Positions 34,189 through 42,450 of a stretch of 64,000 nt of DNA are shown here, in pieces. Each line of letters starts with the position of its first letter. Positions within the stretch are counted from its first letter, which is position 1. Source of the stretch: Phycisphaerales bacterium (GTDB lineage Bacteria > Planctomycetota > Phycisphaerae > Phycisphaerales > UBA1924); contig JANQQR010000023.1 of the NCBI GenBank assembly GCA_028289195.1, positions 1 to 64,000 on the forward strand. Reading direction: 5' to 3'. A program made the translations under genes and the position numbers. The notes under the pieces were generated by a model. That model was not told the DNA's origin. It saw only the letters and a program-made list of their open reading frames with translations, and did not search any database.

Positions 34189-35046
34189 ATGGCCAAGAAG
34201 AGCTCCTCAAAGAAGCAATCAAAGACCACGAAGAAGAGCACGACGAAGAAGTCGGCCTCGAAGAAGACTGCTTCGAAGAAGGCGCCCGCGAAGAAGGCCG
34301 CTCCGAAGAAGAAGGCGGCTTCCAAGAAGACCACCACGAAGAAGGCGGCCTCCAAGAAGACCGCCGCCAAGAAGACTGCGTCCAAGAAGGCCGCGTCGAA
34401 GAAGGCGGCTACGAAGAAGGCGTCGACCAAAAAGACTGCCTCCAAGACCGCCGCCTCAAAGAAGAAGACGACCAAGAAGAAGGTCGAGGCGAGCAAGGCC
34501 GATGGCGCGCCGGGCGCCAGCGGCAATCTCCGCACGAGCGCGAGCCAGAGCGTCGCCGACGGAAGGGCCGCCGCTATGAAGCTCGCCGCCGCCGCCGGTC
34601 TCGGCCCCGCTCTCAACCGCTCGAACGGCGAGCAGGAGCAGCAGGAGTACGAGCGCCTGACGAAGTCGCCCTTCAACAAGCGTGCGCTCGAGAAGTTCAA
34701 GGGCGTCCTGCTCGAGAAGCGGGCGCAACTCGTCGGTGACGTAGCGGCCATGGAATCGGAGGCGCTCAACCCCGGAGGGAGCGGCTCGCTCAGCCACCTG
34801 CCCCAGCACATGGCCGACCAGGGCTCGGACACCTACGACCAGTCCCTCGCACTCGATCTCGCGGCATCGCAACGCGACATGCTCAAGGAGATCGACGACG
34901 CGCTCGATCGGATCGACGCCGGCACGTACGGCGTGTGCGAGATGCTCGGCAAGCCGATCAGCGAGGAGCGCCTCGACAACGCCCCCTGGTCGCGCTTCAG
35001 CATCGAAGCGGCGCGGATGATCGAGCGCACCGGCTACCCGACCTGA
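34189..35046 (+). CDS. DksA/TraR-like protein with a histone-H1-like lysine tail
   Basis: 285 residues. The first 98 or so are repeats of short KKxxSKK/KKxASKK units, a DNA-binding tail like eukaryotic H1 or bacterial AlgP. The rest has the DksA/TraR shape: a helical coiled coil (KFKGVLLEKRAQLVGDV and ALDLAASQRDMLKEIDDAL) followed by RIDAGTYGVCEMLGKPISEERL. A normal DksA zinc finger has four cysteines, but only one (in YGVCE) remains, so zinc binding is probably lost. It likely binds DNA and RNA polymerase as a global regulator or nucleoid protein (inference). lspA starts one base after its stop. Confidence 0.88.
   Translation: MAKKSSSKKQSKTTKKSTTKKSASKKTASKKAPAKKAAPKKKAASKKTTTKKAASKKTAAKKTASKKAASKKAATKKASTKKTASKTAASKKKTTKKKVEASKADGAPGASGNLRTSASQSVADGRAAAMKLAAAAGLGPALNRSNGEQEQQEYERLTKSPFNKRALEKFKGVLLEKRAQLVGDVAAMESEALNPGGSGSLSHLPQHMADQGSDTYDQSLALDLAASQRDMLKEIDDALDRIDAGTYGVCEMLGKPISEERLDNAPWSRFSIEAARMIERTGYPT
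34193..34482 (+). repeat. Short imperfect AAGAAG-rich coding repeats of the lysine tail
   Basis: Tandem imperfect units of 12-15 bases built on TCCAAGAAG and ACGAAGAAG encode the lysine-rich tail. Copies vary in sequence but keep Lys-Lys pairs every 4-5 residues. Such tracts commonly differ in copy number between strains. Confidence 0.8.
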
Positions 35047-35047
35047 C

Positions 35048-35737
35048 ATGGCCGGCCCCGGCTCGTCACCCTCCGAGTCGTCGGTCCCCGCCCCCATCGC
35101 GTGGGGTTCCAAGCGGGCGTGGGCGGTTTTCGTCGCGGTGGTGCTTCTGTCGCTCGTCGCTGATCTGGCGTCGAAGTCGATCGCGTTCGCCACGATCGCC
35201 GACGACCCCGTCCGGATCAGCCGAACGGCGGTCATGAACGCCGCTCCGGGCCAACTGCAAGCGCTCGTGCCGCCTCACACGCCGGTGGTGGCCGTGCCGC
35301 ACCTGCTCGAATTCAAGCTCGTGCTGAACAAGGGCGCGGTGTTCGGCATGGGGCAGGGCAAGCGTGTGCTGTTCATCGTGTTCACGTTCCTCGCGCTCGG
35401 GTTCGCGGTGTTCTTGTTCACGCGCTGGGAGGCACGGGACTGGATGGCCCACAGCGCCCTGGCCCTCATCGTGTCCGGCGGCCTGGGCAATCTGTACGAC
35501 CGGATCAGGTTCGCGTGCGTCCGCGACTTCCTCCATCCCCTGCCGACAGCGGAACTCCCCTTCGGTCTGGCGTGGCCCTCCGGAGAGACAGCCGTCTGGC
35601 CTTATGTCTCGAACGTCGCGGATGCGTTTCTCCTCATCGGGATCGGCGTCCTGCTCATCAAGCTCTGGCGCGCGGACCCGGATGCCGCTGCGCAGGAGGA
35701 ATCTGAGGCCCCGCGCCCTTCGGAGGATGGATCATGA
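35048..35737 (+). CDS. lspA: Lipoprotein signal peptidase II
   Basis: 229 residues, longer than typical (about 160) because of an N-terminal Pro/Ser extension and a large loop between the first two membrane segments. It cleaves signal peptides of lipoproteins in the inner membrane. The catalytic aspartates are in GNLYDRI...CVRDF and NVADAFLLIG. Four hydrophobic segments are visible. Several lipoproteins in this window would be its substrates. The stop overlaps the next ATG (ATGA). Confidence 0.93.
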   Translation: MAGPGSSPSESSVPAPIAWGSKRAWAVFVAVVLLSLVADLASKSIAFATIADDPVRISRTAVMNAAPGQLQALVPPHTPVVAVPHLLEFKLVLNKGAVFGMGQGKRVLFIVFTFLALGFAVFLFTRWEARDWMAHSALALIVSGGLGNLYDRIRFACVRDFLHPLPTAELPFGLAWPSGETAVWPYVSNVADAFLLIGIGVLLIKLWRADPDAAAQEESEAPRPSEDGS

Positions 35738-36126
35738 CCCCGAAGCCACCGAGTTCGACACCGGCGATCAAGGTCGTCATGCAGCCCCGCCACACCAACC
35801 ACCAGGGGGCGATTTTCGGCGGCGTGCTCCTCTCTTTGATCGACCAGGCCGCGTGGATCGAAGCGCTCCGCCAGTGCAACCGGCGCTATGTCACCGTCGC
35901 CATGGACAAGGTCGAATTCCACAAGCCCGTGCTGCAGGGAGACATCCTGTCGCTGTGGGGATCGACCGAGCGGATCGGGACGACGAGCATCAGGGTGCAC
36001 ATCGATGTCACGGCGTTCCGCACCGGCACCGGTGAGGAGATCACCGTCACCGCGGCGGAGGTGACGCTCGTTGCGATCGACGAGCAGGGCAAGCCGACGA
36101 GGATTGTCACCGAGCCGGGATCCTGA
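35734..36126 (+). CDS. Acyl-CoA thioesterase, hotdog fold
   Basis: 130 residues. Single hotdog domain of the YciA/acyl-CoA thioester hydrolase type, with HTNHQGAIFGGVLLSLIDQAAW carrying the conserved Asn, His and Gly pattern and the catalytic Asp, followed by VTVAMDKVEFHKPV. It hydrolyses acyl-CoA in the cytosol; chain-length preference is not predictable. It is coupled to lspA by a four-base overlap and precedes the asparaginase-like gene by five bases. Confidence 0.9.
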   Translation: MTPKPPSSTPAIKVVMQPRHTNHQGAIFGGVLLSLIDQAAWIEALRQCNRRYVTVAMDKVEFHKPVLQGDILSLWGSTERIGTTSIRVHIDVTAFRTGTGEEITVTAAEVTLVAIDEQGKPTRIVTEPGS

Positions 36127-36131
36127 TCACC

Positions 36132-36647
36132 ATGAAGTCCATCGAATTGATCACCACGGGCGGCACGATCGAGAAGACCTACGACGACGCATCGGGGCAG
36201 CTCTCGAACCGGGGCACGATCGTGCAGCGGATGCTCCGGCGTCTCACACTCCCCGATACCCGGGTGCACGTGCGCGAACTGCTCAGCAAGGACAGCCTGG
36301 AACTCTCCGACCACGACCGAACGCTCATCCGCAAGGCGGTGGTCGCCGCGTCGGACCTCGCCGACGGGATCGTCATCCTCCACGGGACCGACACCCTCGA
36401 AATAACGGGGCGGGAGCTGCACGAGGGGATCCCCGAGCCCGGGGTGCCGATCATCCTCACCGGCGCGATGCGCCCGTACGAGATGAAGCGTTCCGACGCA
36501 CTCCAGAACCTGACCGAGGCCCTCCTGGCTGCGACGGTGCTCGAGCCGGGCGTGTACTTCGCGGGTCACGGCAAGGTGCTCCCGTTTCCGGGTGTGGTCA
36601 AGGACCGGGAGCGGCTCACTTTCTCGAAGCACTCCGACCGGGCGTGA
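36132..36647 (+). CDS. Single-domain asparaginase-like protein
   Basis: 171 residues, half the normal 330 of type I/II asparaginases. The N-terminal catalytic motifs are present: TTGGTIEKT (T12), HGTDTLE (T86, D87) and LTGAMRPYE. The C-terminal domain that helps form the active site in the full enzyme is absent, and there is no frameshift remnant. Such short asparaginase-domain proteins occur in other bacteria, so it is probably a natural variant and not a truncated gene. Activity is uncertain. Confidence 0.88.
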   Translation: MKSIELITTGGTIEKTYDDASGQLSNRGTIVQRMLRRLTLPDTRVHVRELLSKDSLELSDHDRTLIRKAVVAASDLADGIVILHGTDTLEITGRELHEGIPEPGVPIILTGAMRPYEMKRSDALQNLTEALLAATVLEPGVYFAGHGKVLPFPGVVKDRERLTFSKHSDRA

Positions 36648-36797
36648 ACCCCGGACCCGAACCCCCTCCGCGCTGCCCTTCGCTCCCCCGGCCCGCACAA
36701 CCCTCAAGGTCGGGGACTGATGTGGCGCAATGAAGGTGCGTCCATCCAGTCGGCCCCCGCCAGACCCGATAGCCGGGGTACGCAGGAGGACGCAGGG

Positions 36798-37076
36798 ATG
36801 GGAACCAGCCAGGAATCGTTCGATCAGGTCAAGGACATTCTCCGCAAGCTGGATCGTTCGATCGACCAGGCGCGCTCGCGGCGCCTGGCGACCCGGACCC
36901 CCGTGCGGCCCTCGACCCCCGCACCTCTGCCCCTGACGGACGATCGCGACAGCGTCACGATCGGGCAGGCGGAGCACCCGGTCTCCGGCGGGACGCAGGG
37001 CTCAGACGCCCGCCCCACCAACCGTGCCCGCCCGCTCCAGCGCCGCGACAACGACCTGGGTCCGTCGATCGGCTGA
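36798..37076 (+). CDS. Small hypothetical protein
   Basis: 92 residues from the ATG at 36798 with AGGAGG upstream. The first 40 residues could form an amphipathic helix (FDQVKDILRKLDRSIDQARS). The rest is Pro/Arg/Asp-rich and probably disordered. No family is recognised, and the coding call rests on the ribosome binding site and position between the asparaginase-like gene and tRNA-Gln. Confidence 0.55.
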   Translation: MGTSQESFDQVKDILRKLDRSIDQARSRRLATRTPVRPSTPAPLPLTDDRDSVTIGQAEHPVSGGTQGSDARPTNRARPLQRRDNDLGPSIG

Positions 37077-37109
37077 TCGCAATTCCCCGTATCGCAGGCA
37101 CCGATCCGT

Positions 37110-37137
37110 TTGCCCGACGAGTCGGGAGCGGTACAAT
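37110..37137 (+). promoter_or_regulatory. Sigma-70-like promoter for tRNA-Gln
   Basis: A -35-like TTGCCC (37110-37115) and a -10 TACAAT (37132-37137) are separated by 16 bases, with the tRNA start at 37151, a plausible distance. A palindrome CCCGACGAGTCGGG overlaps the spacer. Confidence 0.6.
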
Positions 37138-37150
37138 CCGGGCCTCACGA

Positions 37151-37221
37151 AGGGGATTAGTGTAACGGTAGCACGACTGATTCTGGTTCAGTTAGTAAAG
37201 GTTCAAATCCTTTATCCCCTG
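37151..37221 (+). tRNA. tRNA-Gln (CUG anticodon)
   Basis: The cloverleaf folds by hand. The acceptor is AGGGGAT/ATCCCCT. The D stem is GTGT/GCAC with an AACGGTA loop. The anticodon stem is ACTGA/TCAGT with loop TTCTGGT (anticodon CTG). The T arm is AAAGG/CCTTT with loop TTCAAAT. The discriminator base is G, and CCA is not encoded. It has its own promoter and is followed by a terminator hairpin. Confidence 0.92.
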
Positions 37222-37229
37222 TTCCGCTC

Positions 37230-37258
37230 TAACCCGCCGCTCCGCGGCGGGTTATTCG
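37230..37258 (+). terminator. Terminator after tRNA-Gln
   Basis: An 11-bp stem TAACCCGCCGC/GCGGCGGGTTA (37230-37253) encloses a short loop and is followed by the T-rich TTCGTTTT. It begins nine bases after the tRNA end. Confidence 0.8.
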
Positions 37259-37357
37259 TTTTGCCGATCATCGTCTGACCAACTGGGGCGTCTCTCTCCC
37301 CCCGGTTTCGGCGGCCGCCCTCGACCTGAACTACCAGGTTTGCCCAGGTTCGATTCG

Positions 37358-37391
37358 CAAGATCCAGCGTTTTCGGGCACACTGGATCTTG
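37358..37391 (+). repeat. 10-bp inverted repeat in the leader of the first matrixin gene
   Basis: CAAGATCCAG and CTGGATCTTG form a perfect 10-bp inverted repeat with a 14-base loop, 40 bases upstream of the ATG at 37431. It has no following T-run. It could be an operator or a 5' hairpin that affects translation or mRNA stability. Confidence 0.5.
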
Positions 37392-37430
37392 AGGATCCCA
37401 TAACAACGCCGCAGGCGAAGGAGAGACGCC

Positions 37431-39839
37431 ATGCAGCGGGCAAGATCGTGTGGCTCTGGTGACATTCTCGCGGGCGTGGCGAACGGACTCGGCGCCGGCA
37501 CACGAATGCGCGCAACGTCAATGGCGGGCATCGCCGCGCTGTTCGCGTCGTGCACGTTCTCCCAGGCGCAGGTCGTGCCGCTCGAACAACCGCGCTGGTG
37601 CGGGCTGCCGTCCCGAGCCGAATTGGCCACGGGCACTGATCTGTCGGTCGCGGGCCGGGCGTGGTTTCAGCAATCGCGATACTCCACAGACCTGGAAGTC
37701 TGGACCGGGCCGGCGCTGATCGGCCCGAGCGGACGGGCGTCGCCGGCGCACCTCACGTACAGCTTCCCGGCTGACGGAACCCTGTGGGGCGTCGAAGCGA
37801 TCTACTCGGACACGCTCCCCAACGATCTCAACTCGCGCTTCCGAGAGATGTTCGGAGCCGAGCACGTGGACCGCGGACGCGAGTACGTGCGCCAGTCGCT
37901 GGCCGCGTGGGCGAGCGTCTCCGGGCTCAGCTACACCGAGGTCATCGACGACAACTCGCCGACATCCAACAGCACGGTGCGCTCGGCGGCTCGCGGCGAT
38001 ATCCGGATCGGCGGCGCGCCGTTTTTTCTCGCGCCGTTCGTCGCCTACAACGCGTTCCCGTCGAACGACGCCAGGGCTGGCGTCGGAGGGGGCGACATGG
38101 TGTTCAACACCACGTACTTCTCTGGCGACGTCGATAATCCGTCGCAGGACTATCGCAAGTTCCGCGTGCTGACGATGCACGAGCACGGCCACGGCATCGG
38201 CATGATCCACACAACACCCTGCAACGGCGTGCGGATCATGGAGCCATCCGTTCATCCCGATCATGAGTCGCTCTCGATCGACGAGATCCGCGCCGTCGCC
38301 CGCAACTACGGCGACCGGTTTGCCGGCAACCACGCCCCATCGTCAGCGGTTGACCTGGGTTCTCTCACGACGCCCGTTCAGCGGTCGATCAACCTGCAGA
38401 ACCTCTCGACGAACGGCGCGCTGGGCACACCGTCCGGCCACGAAGATTGGTTCCGCTTCAGGCTTGACTCCCCGACGCAGTTGTCGCTGAACCTCCGGCC
38501 AATCGGAGGGCAGTACCAGGCGTTCGAGCAGCTCGGCGGTTGCTTCCCGAGCGAGGGACCGGCGATCAACGCGCAGAGCGCGGGCAACCTGGTCCTGGAA
38601 CTCAGGGACTCGAGCGGCACGCAGATCGTCGGACGCTCCGATCGATCCGGGCCCGGGTCGTTCGAATCGCTCGATTACCTCACGTTCGACGCCGGCGAGT
38701 ACACGGTGCGGGTCTTCGACGAAGGGCCGAACCTCGCCGACCCTCTGCAGTTGTACGACCTCAGCATCCGTGTCGGGCTCGCCGCTTCCGCGCCGTTCGC
38801 CTTCGCCGGGATCGACAAGCGCGTGCCGACGGGCTCTGTGTGCCACTTCGTCGGAGATCTCCTCTCGTACGCCACGCAGGCCCAGGCCTCGATCGTCGCG
38901 TTCGACTGGGATCTCGACGCCGACGGTGAATTCGAGACCCTCGGTGACCCCACGCCCACGCACGTGTACTCGCAGCCGGGCCGGTACGAAGCGACGCTGC
39001 GCGTGACCGATTCGAACGGGCAGAGCGCGACCCATTCCATCGAGGTCACGGCGTTCAAAGCCGCCGGCAGCATCAACCGCGTCGAGCCGGACCGCGGCCC
39101 GCGCGGCGAGACGATCCCCGTCGTCCTCGAGGGCGAGCACTTCCAGTCCATCGATACTGTGGACGACCTTTCGATCAGCGGGGTGGGAGTCTCTGTCATC
39201 GGCGATCCCGTTCGCAACGCTTCGGGCACGCAGTTGAGCGGCATCTCGTTCGTCATTGATACCGGCGCCGAGCTCGGCCAGAGAGAGGTCATCGTCTCTG
39301 CGGGCGGCGAGGGGCCCAGCTCGAACGGGGCGTTCGAGATCGTGCCGTCGCCCCCGGATGATTTCGCGCTCCTCGAACCGGTCCCAGACGCGCGAATCGA
39401 GGGGCCCGGCGTGGAGCTGCGCTGGTCCGAGTCGGCAGGAGCCGCGTCGTACACCGTCACGCTCGAGATCGACCAGGACGACAACGGCATCATCGACGGC
39501 GTCGTGTTCCAAACCCAGGGGCTCTCCGGGAACTCCCTGGAGGTGCTCCCCGAGACCCTCCGGCCGAACACCCCGTATGTCTGGTCAGTCGTGGCGATCA
39601 ACGCAGGCGGCGCGACGGTTTCGGGGCCGGCGTTCTCGAGTTTCAGAGCCCCGGTCTGCGTGGGGGATGGTAATTACGACAAGATGGCGAACTTCGGCGA
39701 TGTCGTTGCGACCCTGGAACACTGGAACGTGCGGTACCCATCGGGACGCAGCGGGCCTGGCGACGCCGACGGCAACGGGATCGTCGACTTCAACGACCTC
39801 ACCTCTGCGCTCAGCTACTGGCTCCGGACCTGCCCCTGA
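37431..39839 (+). CDS. Secreted matrixin-type zinc metalloprotease with PKD and dockerin-like C-terminus
   Basis: 802 residues from the ATG at 37431, which has AAGGAGA upstream; the long basic-hydrophobic N-terminus ending in TFSQAQ acts as the signal peptide. The zinc motif HEHGHGIGMIH at 250-260 is the metzincin HExxHxxGxxH, matching the matrixin branch. A pre-peptidase-like beta domain (about 330-450), a PKD domain (about 461-545), an IPT/TIG-like and a fibronectin-type region follow. The last 60 residues carry GDGNYDKMANFGDVV and GDADGNGIVDFNDL, the GC-type dockerin-like calcium repeats that end in CP. The protein is probably exported and anchored. It has a paralogue immediately downstream. 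Confidence 0.88.
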   Translation: MQRARSCGSGDILAGVANGLGAGTRMRATSMAGIAALFASCTFSQAQVVPLEQPRWCGLPSRAELATGTDLSVAGRAWFQQSRYSTDLEVWTGPALIGPSGRASPAHLTYSFPADGTLWGVEAIYSDTLPNDLNSRFREMFGAEHVDRGREYVRQSLAAWASVSGLSYTEVIDDNSPTSNSTVRSAARGDIRIGGAPFFLAPFVAYNAFPSNDARAGVGGGDMVFNTTYFSGDVDNPSQDYRKFRVLTMHEHGHGIGMIHTTPCNGVRIMEPSVHPDHESLSIDEIRAVARNYGDRFAGNHAPSSAVDLGSLTTPVQRSINLQNLSTNGALGTPSGHEDWFRFRLDSPTQLSLNLRPIGGQYQAFEQLGGCFPSEGPAINAQSAGNLVLELRDSSGTQIVGRSDRSGPGSFESLDYLTFDAGEYTVRVFDEGPNLADPLQLYDLSIRVGLAASAPFAFAGIDKRVPTGSVCHFVGDLLSYATQAQASIVAFDWDLDADGEFETLGDPTPTHVYSQPGRYEATLRVTDSNGQSATHSIEVTAFKAAGSINRVEPDRGPRGETIPVVLEGEHFQSIDTVDDLSISGVGVSVIGDPVRNASGTQLSGISFVIDTGAELGQREVIVSAGGEGPSSNGAFEIVPSPPDDFALLEPVPDARIEGPGVELRWSESAGAASYTVTLEIDQDDNGIIDGVVFQTQGLSGNSLEVLPETLRPNTPYVWSVVAINAGGATVSGPAFSSFRAPVCVGDGNYDKMANFGDVVATLEHWNVRYPSGRSGPGDADGNGIVDFNDLTSALSYWLRTCP

Positions 39840-39995
39840 TCCGACGGGTTCCGCCGCCCTCGGCGGCCGGATTCGGCCATTGCCCGGTTTCTGCGAGCCG
39901 GGGACGGAATCCTTGCGCACACTAGCCCAGAGGCGCAATCGCCGCCCGGGGGTGTCGTCGCGCGACGAGCGGTCCGGATCGGGATTGGTCGTCCG

Positions 39996-42440
39996 ATGAG
40001 GCGGTGCAGCGAGCGGACGGCGATGCCGAGCCGGAACGGGTCTAGAGCCTTGGAGAACGGATCGTCCAAGCCGAGTAGTGGGAGCGTCGGGCGCGGCATC
40101 GCATGCCGGCTCGCGTTCGTCGCGGTGCTCGCCGCCCCGCTCGGCGCCGAACCCGCACGTCGCGGCGTCGTGCCGAAGGTCGATGCGTGCTTCACGGCGG
40201 ACCTCAGCGCCGTCGAGCACGAAGCCGCACGGGAGCTCTACGGATTCCGGAACCCGTCTTTGCTCGGTGTCGACCGCTTCGCGCTCGACACCCTGGCATG
40301 GATTGGCGACCAGGCGCAGATCGGTCCTGCGGGGCAGGGCCTTGCGATCGGGCTGACCTACAGCTTCCCGGATGATTCGGTGAGCTGGGGCAATCCCGAG
40401 ATCAGCCTCTTCGGCCCCAACCTCCTCGGCCTGCGTTTCGCGCAGCTGTTTGGCGTGGGCGACGTAGATCTGGGCCGTGAGTACGTCCGCCAGGCGCTCG
40501 CCGCGTGGACCCGCGACTCTGGGCTCTCGCTGACCGAATCCCCGGACGACGGTTCACAGATCGACACCAGCACCAGCCGCTCCGCGACGCGCGGCGATGT
40601 CCGCATCGGCGGGATCGAACTGGGCACTTCTCCCGTGGCGTTCAACTTCTTCCCGCCGTTCGGCGCCGACATGGTGTTCAACACCCGGCGGTTCTTCGAG
40701 ATCCCGACACTCAGCAATCCCGCGGACGACTACCGCTTGCTGCGGAACGTGGCCTCGCACGAGCTGGGGCACGGGCTCGGGTTTTTCCACGTCACACCCT
40801 GCAGCGGCTCCAAGCTCATGGAACCGTTCGTCACGGGCGGATTCGAGGGTCTCACGGTGGACGATCGCCGCGGGGCCGGCGCGAACTGCGGCGACCGCCT
40901 GAGCCCCAACCAGGCGCCTCTCGAGGCGCACGACCTCGGAGACTTGAGCGCGCCGATCGTCCGCAGCGTGGTGGAACGCTCGCTGTCGACAAACGGCGCA
41001 GCCGGGCCGAACAGCACCGGAGAGGACTGGCTCCGGTTCACTCTGTCGTCTCCGCAGGACGTCACGATCATCGCAGATCCGACCGGCGGATCGTACTTTG
41101 CGATCCAACAGGCATCGGACTGCCTCCCGGATCCGATCGCACCGCTGGACGCGGAACGGGCGGGCGACCTGACGCTCGAGTTGTGGAACGGCGACGCGAC
41201 GGTCCTCGTGGACAGCGCGGTCTCGGCGGTCCCCGGAGATCCGGAGATCATCACGCAGCTCGGACTTGCAGCCGGCGACTACCTCGTCCGCATCGCCGAC
41301 ATCGGCCCGAACGACCCGCTCGACGGGCTCGTGCAGCTGTACGACCTCACGATCGACGTCGCCGGTGTCCCGCCGAGCCCGCAGGCGTACGCCGGTCTAG
41401 ACAAGCGGATACCCGTTGGCCAGCGATGCTGGTTCATCGGCGACTTCAATTCCCGCGCGCTCGCGTCCGCTACGTTCATCTCCAGCATCGGGTACGACTG
41501 GGATCTGGACGGCGACGGCATGTTCGAGATCCTGGGCGATCCCAGGCCATCGCGCATCTACACGACCCCCGGCGACACCGAGGTCACGCTCAGAGTGACC
41601 GACACCAACGGGAGAACGGCGACGCATTCGATCATGGTCACCGCCTACGAACCGGTGCTGGCCCTCTCGGCTGTATCGCCCAGCTCGATCGACCAGGGCA
41701 CCACGACGCCCATCGTGATCGAGGGCTGGGGACTCGGCGCCTTCGCGACGCTGATCTCCTCGCAGTTCACCTCTGACGGGATCACGCTCATCGGCACGCC
41801 GGTCGTTGCGCCGGACGGGAAATCGATCTCCGGGCTCAGCATCGTGAGCAACCTCGACGCGGATCTCGGCCCATCGAACCTGACGCTCGAGGGCCCGGCG
41901 CAGAGCGCGACGGGCGCCGGTGTGTTCGAGATCGTGACGCCCGCGAACCCCCCGCCTGACCCGTTCAATCTGCTATCCCCGACGGGCGGGCTGACGGTGC
42001 CGAGCACGACCCCGACGCTCCTGTGGGAGGCGGCCAACCTCGCCGACTCCTACGACCTCATCGTGCAGGTCGACCTCGACGACGACGGCACACCGGACGC
42101 GACGGTGATCGACGAATCGGGCCTCACGCAAACGTCGTACACACCACCCCTCGGCCTGCTCACCTACAAACGCCCGCACACATGGAGCGTCACGGCGGTG
42201 AACGCCAACGGCCAGCGCCCGTCGTTCCCTACCGAGTGGGTCTTCAGGACGCCGCCGTGCCCTGGAGACAGCGACTACTCCCAGACCGTGGACTTCGGGG
42301 ATATCACCGTCACGCTGTCGCTGTGGCTTACCCAATACCCCGCCGGCCGCAGCGGCCTGGGTGATTCCGACGGGAACGCATCGGTCGACTTCAGCGATAT
42401 CGTCACGACGCTGAGCAACTGGCTCAACCAGTGCCCGTAA
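39996..42440 (+). CDS. Second secreted matrixin-type metalloprotease, paralogue of the upstream gene
   Basis: 814 residues. The same domain order as the 37431-39839 protein is seen along the whole length. The zinc site is HELGHGLGFFH at 255-265. A PKD domain lies near 470-550. The C-terminal dockerin-like pair is GDSDYSQTVDFGDITVTL and GDSDGNASVDFSDIVTTL, ending in NQCP. A tandem duplication with considerable divergence explains the pair. The start at 39996 lacks a strong ribosome binding site, and the ATG at 40023 is an alternative. The signal peptide probably covers the region up to LAAPLGAEP. Confidence 0.86.
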   Translation: MRRCSERTAMPSRNGSRALENGSSKPSSGSVGRGIACRLAFVAVLAAPLGAEPARRGVVPKVDACFTADLSAVEHEAARELYGFRNPSLLGVDRFALDTLAWIGDQAQIGPAGQGLAIGLTYSFPDDSVSWGNPEISLFGPNLLGLRFAQLFGVGDVDLGREYVRQALAAWTRDSGLSLTESPDDGSQIDTSTSRSATRGDVRIGGIELGTSPVAFNFFPPFGADMVFNTRRFFEIPTLSNPADDYRLLRNVASHELGHGLGFFHVTPCSGSKLMEPFVTGGFEGLTVDDRRGAGANCGDRLSPNQAPLEAHDLGDLSAPIVRSVVERSLSTNGAAGPNSTGEDWLRFTLSSPQDVTIIADPTGGSYFAIQQASDCLPDPIAPLDAERAGDLTLELWNGDATVLVDSAVSAVPGDPEIITQLGLAAGDYLVRIADIGPNDPLDGLVQLYDLTIDVAGVPPSPQAYAGLDKRIPVGQRCWFIGDFNSRALASATFISSIGYDWDLDGDGMFEILGDPRPSRIYTTPGDTEVTLRVTDTNGRTATHSIMVTAYEPVLALSAVSPSSIDQGTTTPIVIEGWGLGAFATLISSQFTSDGITLIGTPVVAPDGKSISGLSIVSNLDADLGPSNLTLEGPAQSATGAGVFEIVTPANPPPDPFNLLSPTGGLTVPSTTPTLLWEAANLADSYDLIVQVDLDDDGTPDATVIDESGLTQTSYTPPLGLLTYKRPHTWSVTAVNANGQRPSFPTEWVFRTPPCPGDSDYSQTVDFGDITVTLSLWLTQYPAGRSGLGDSDGNASVDFSDIVTTLSNWLNQCP

Positions 42441-42450
42441 CATCTCCGGC

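Noticed and set aside
34193..34482. Repetitive tract resembling a CRISPR array
   Set aside because: The repeats are short, imperfect and in frame; they encode the lysine tail and have no unique spacers.
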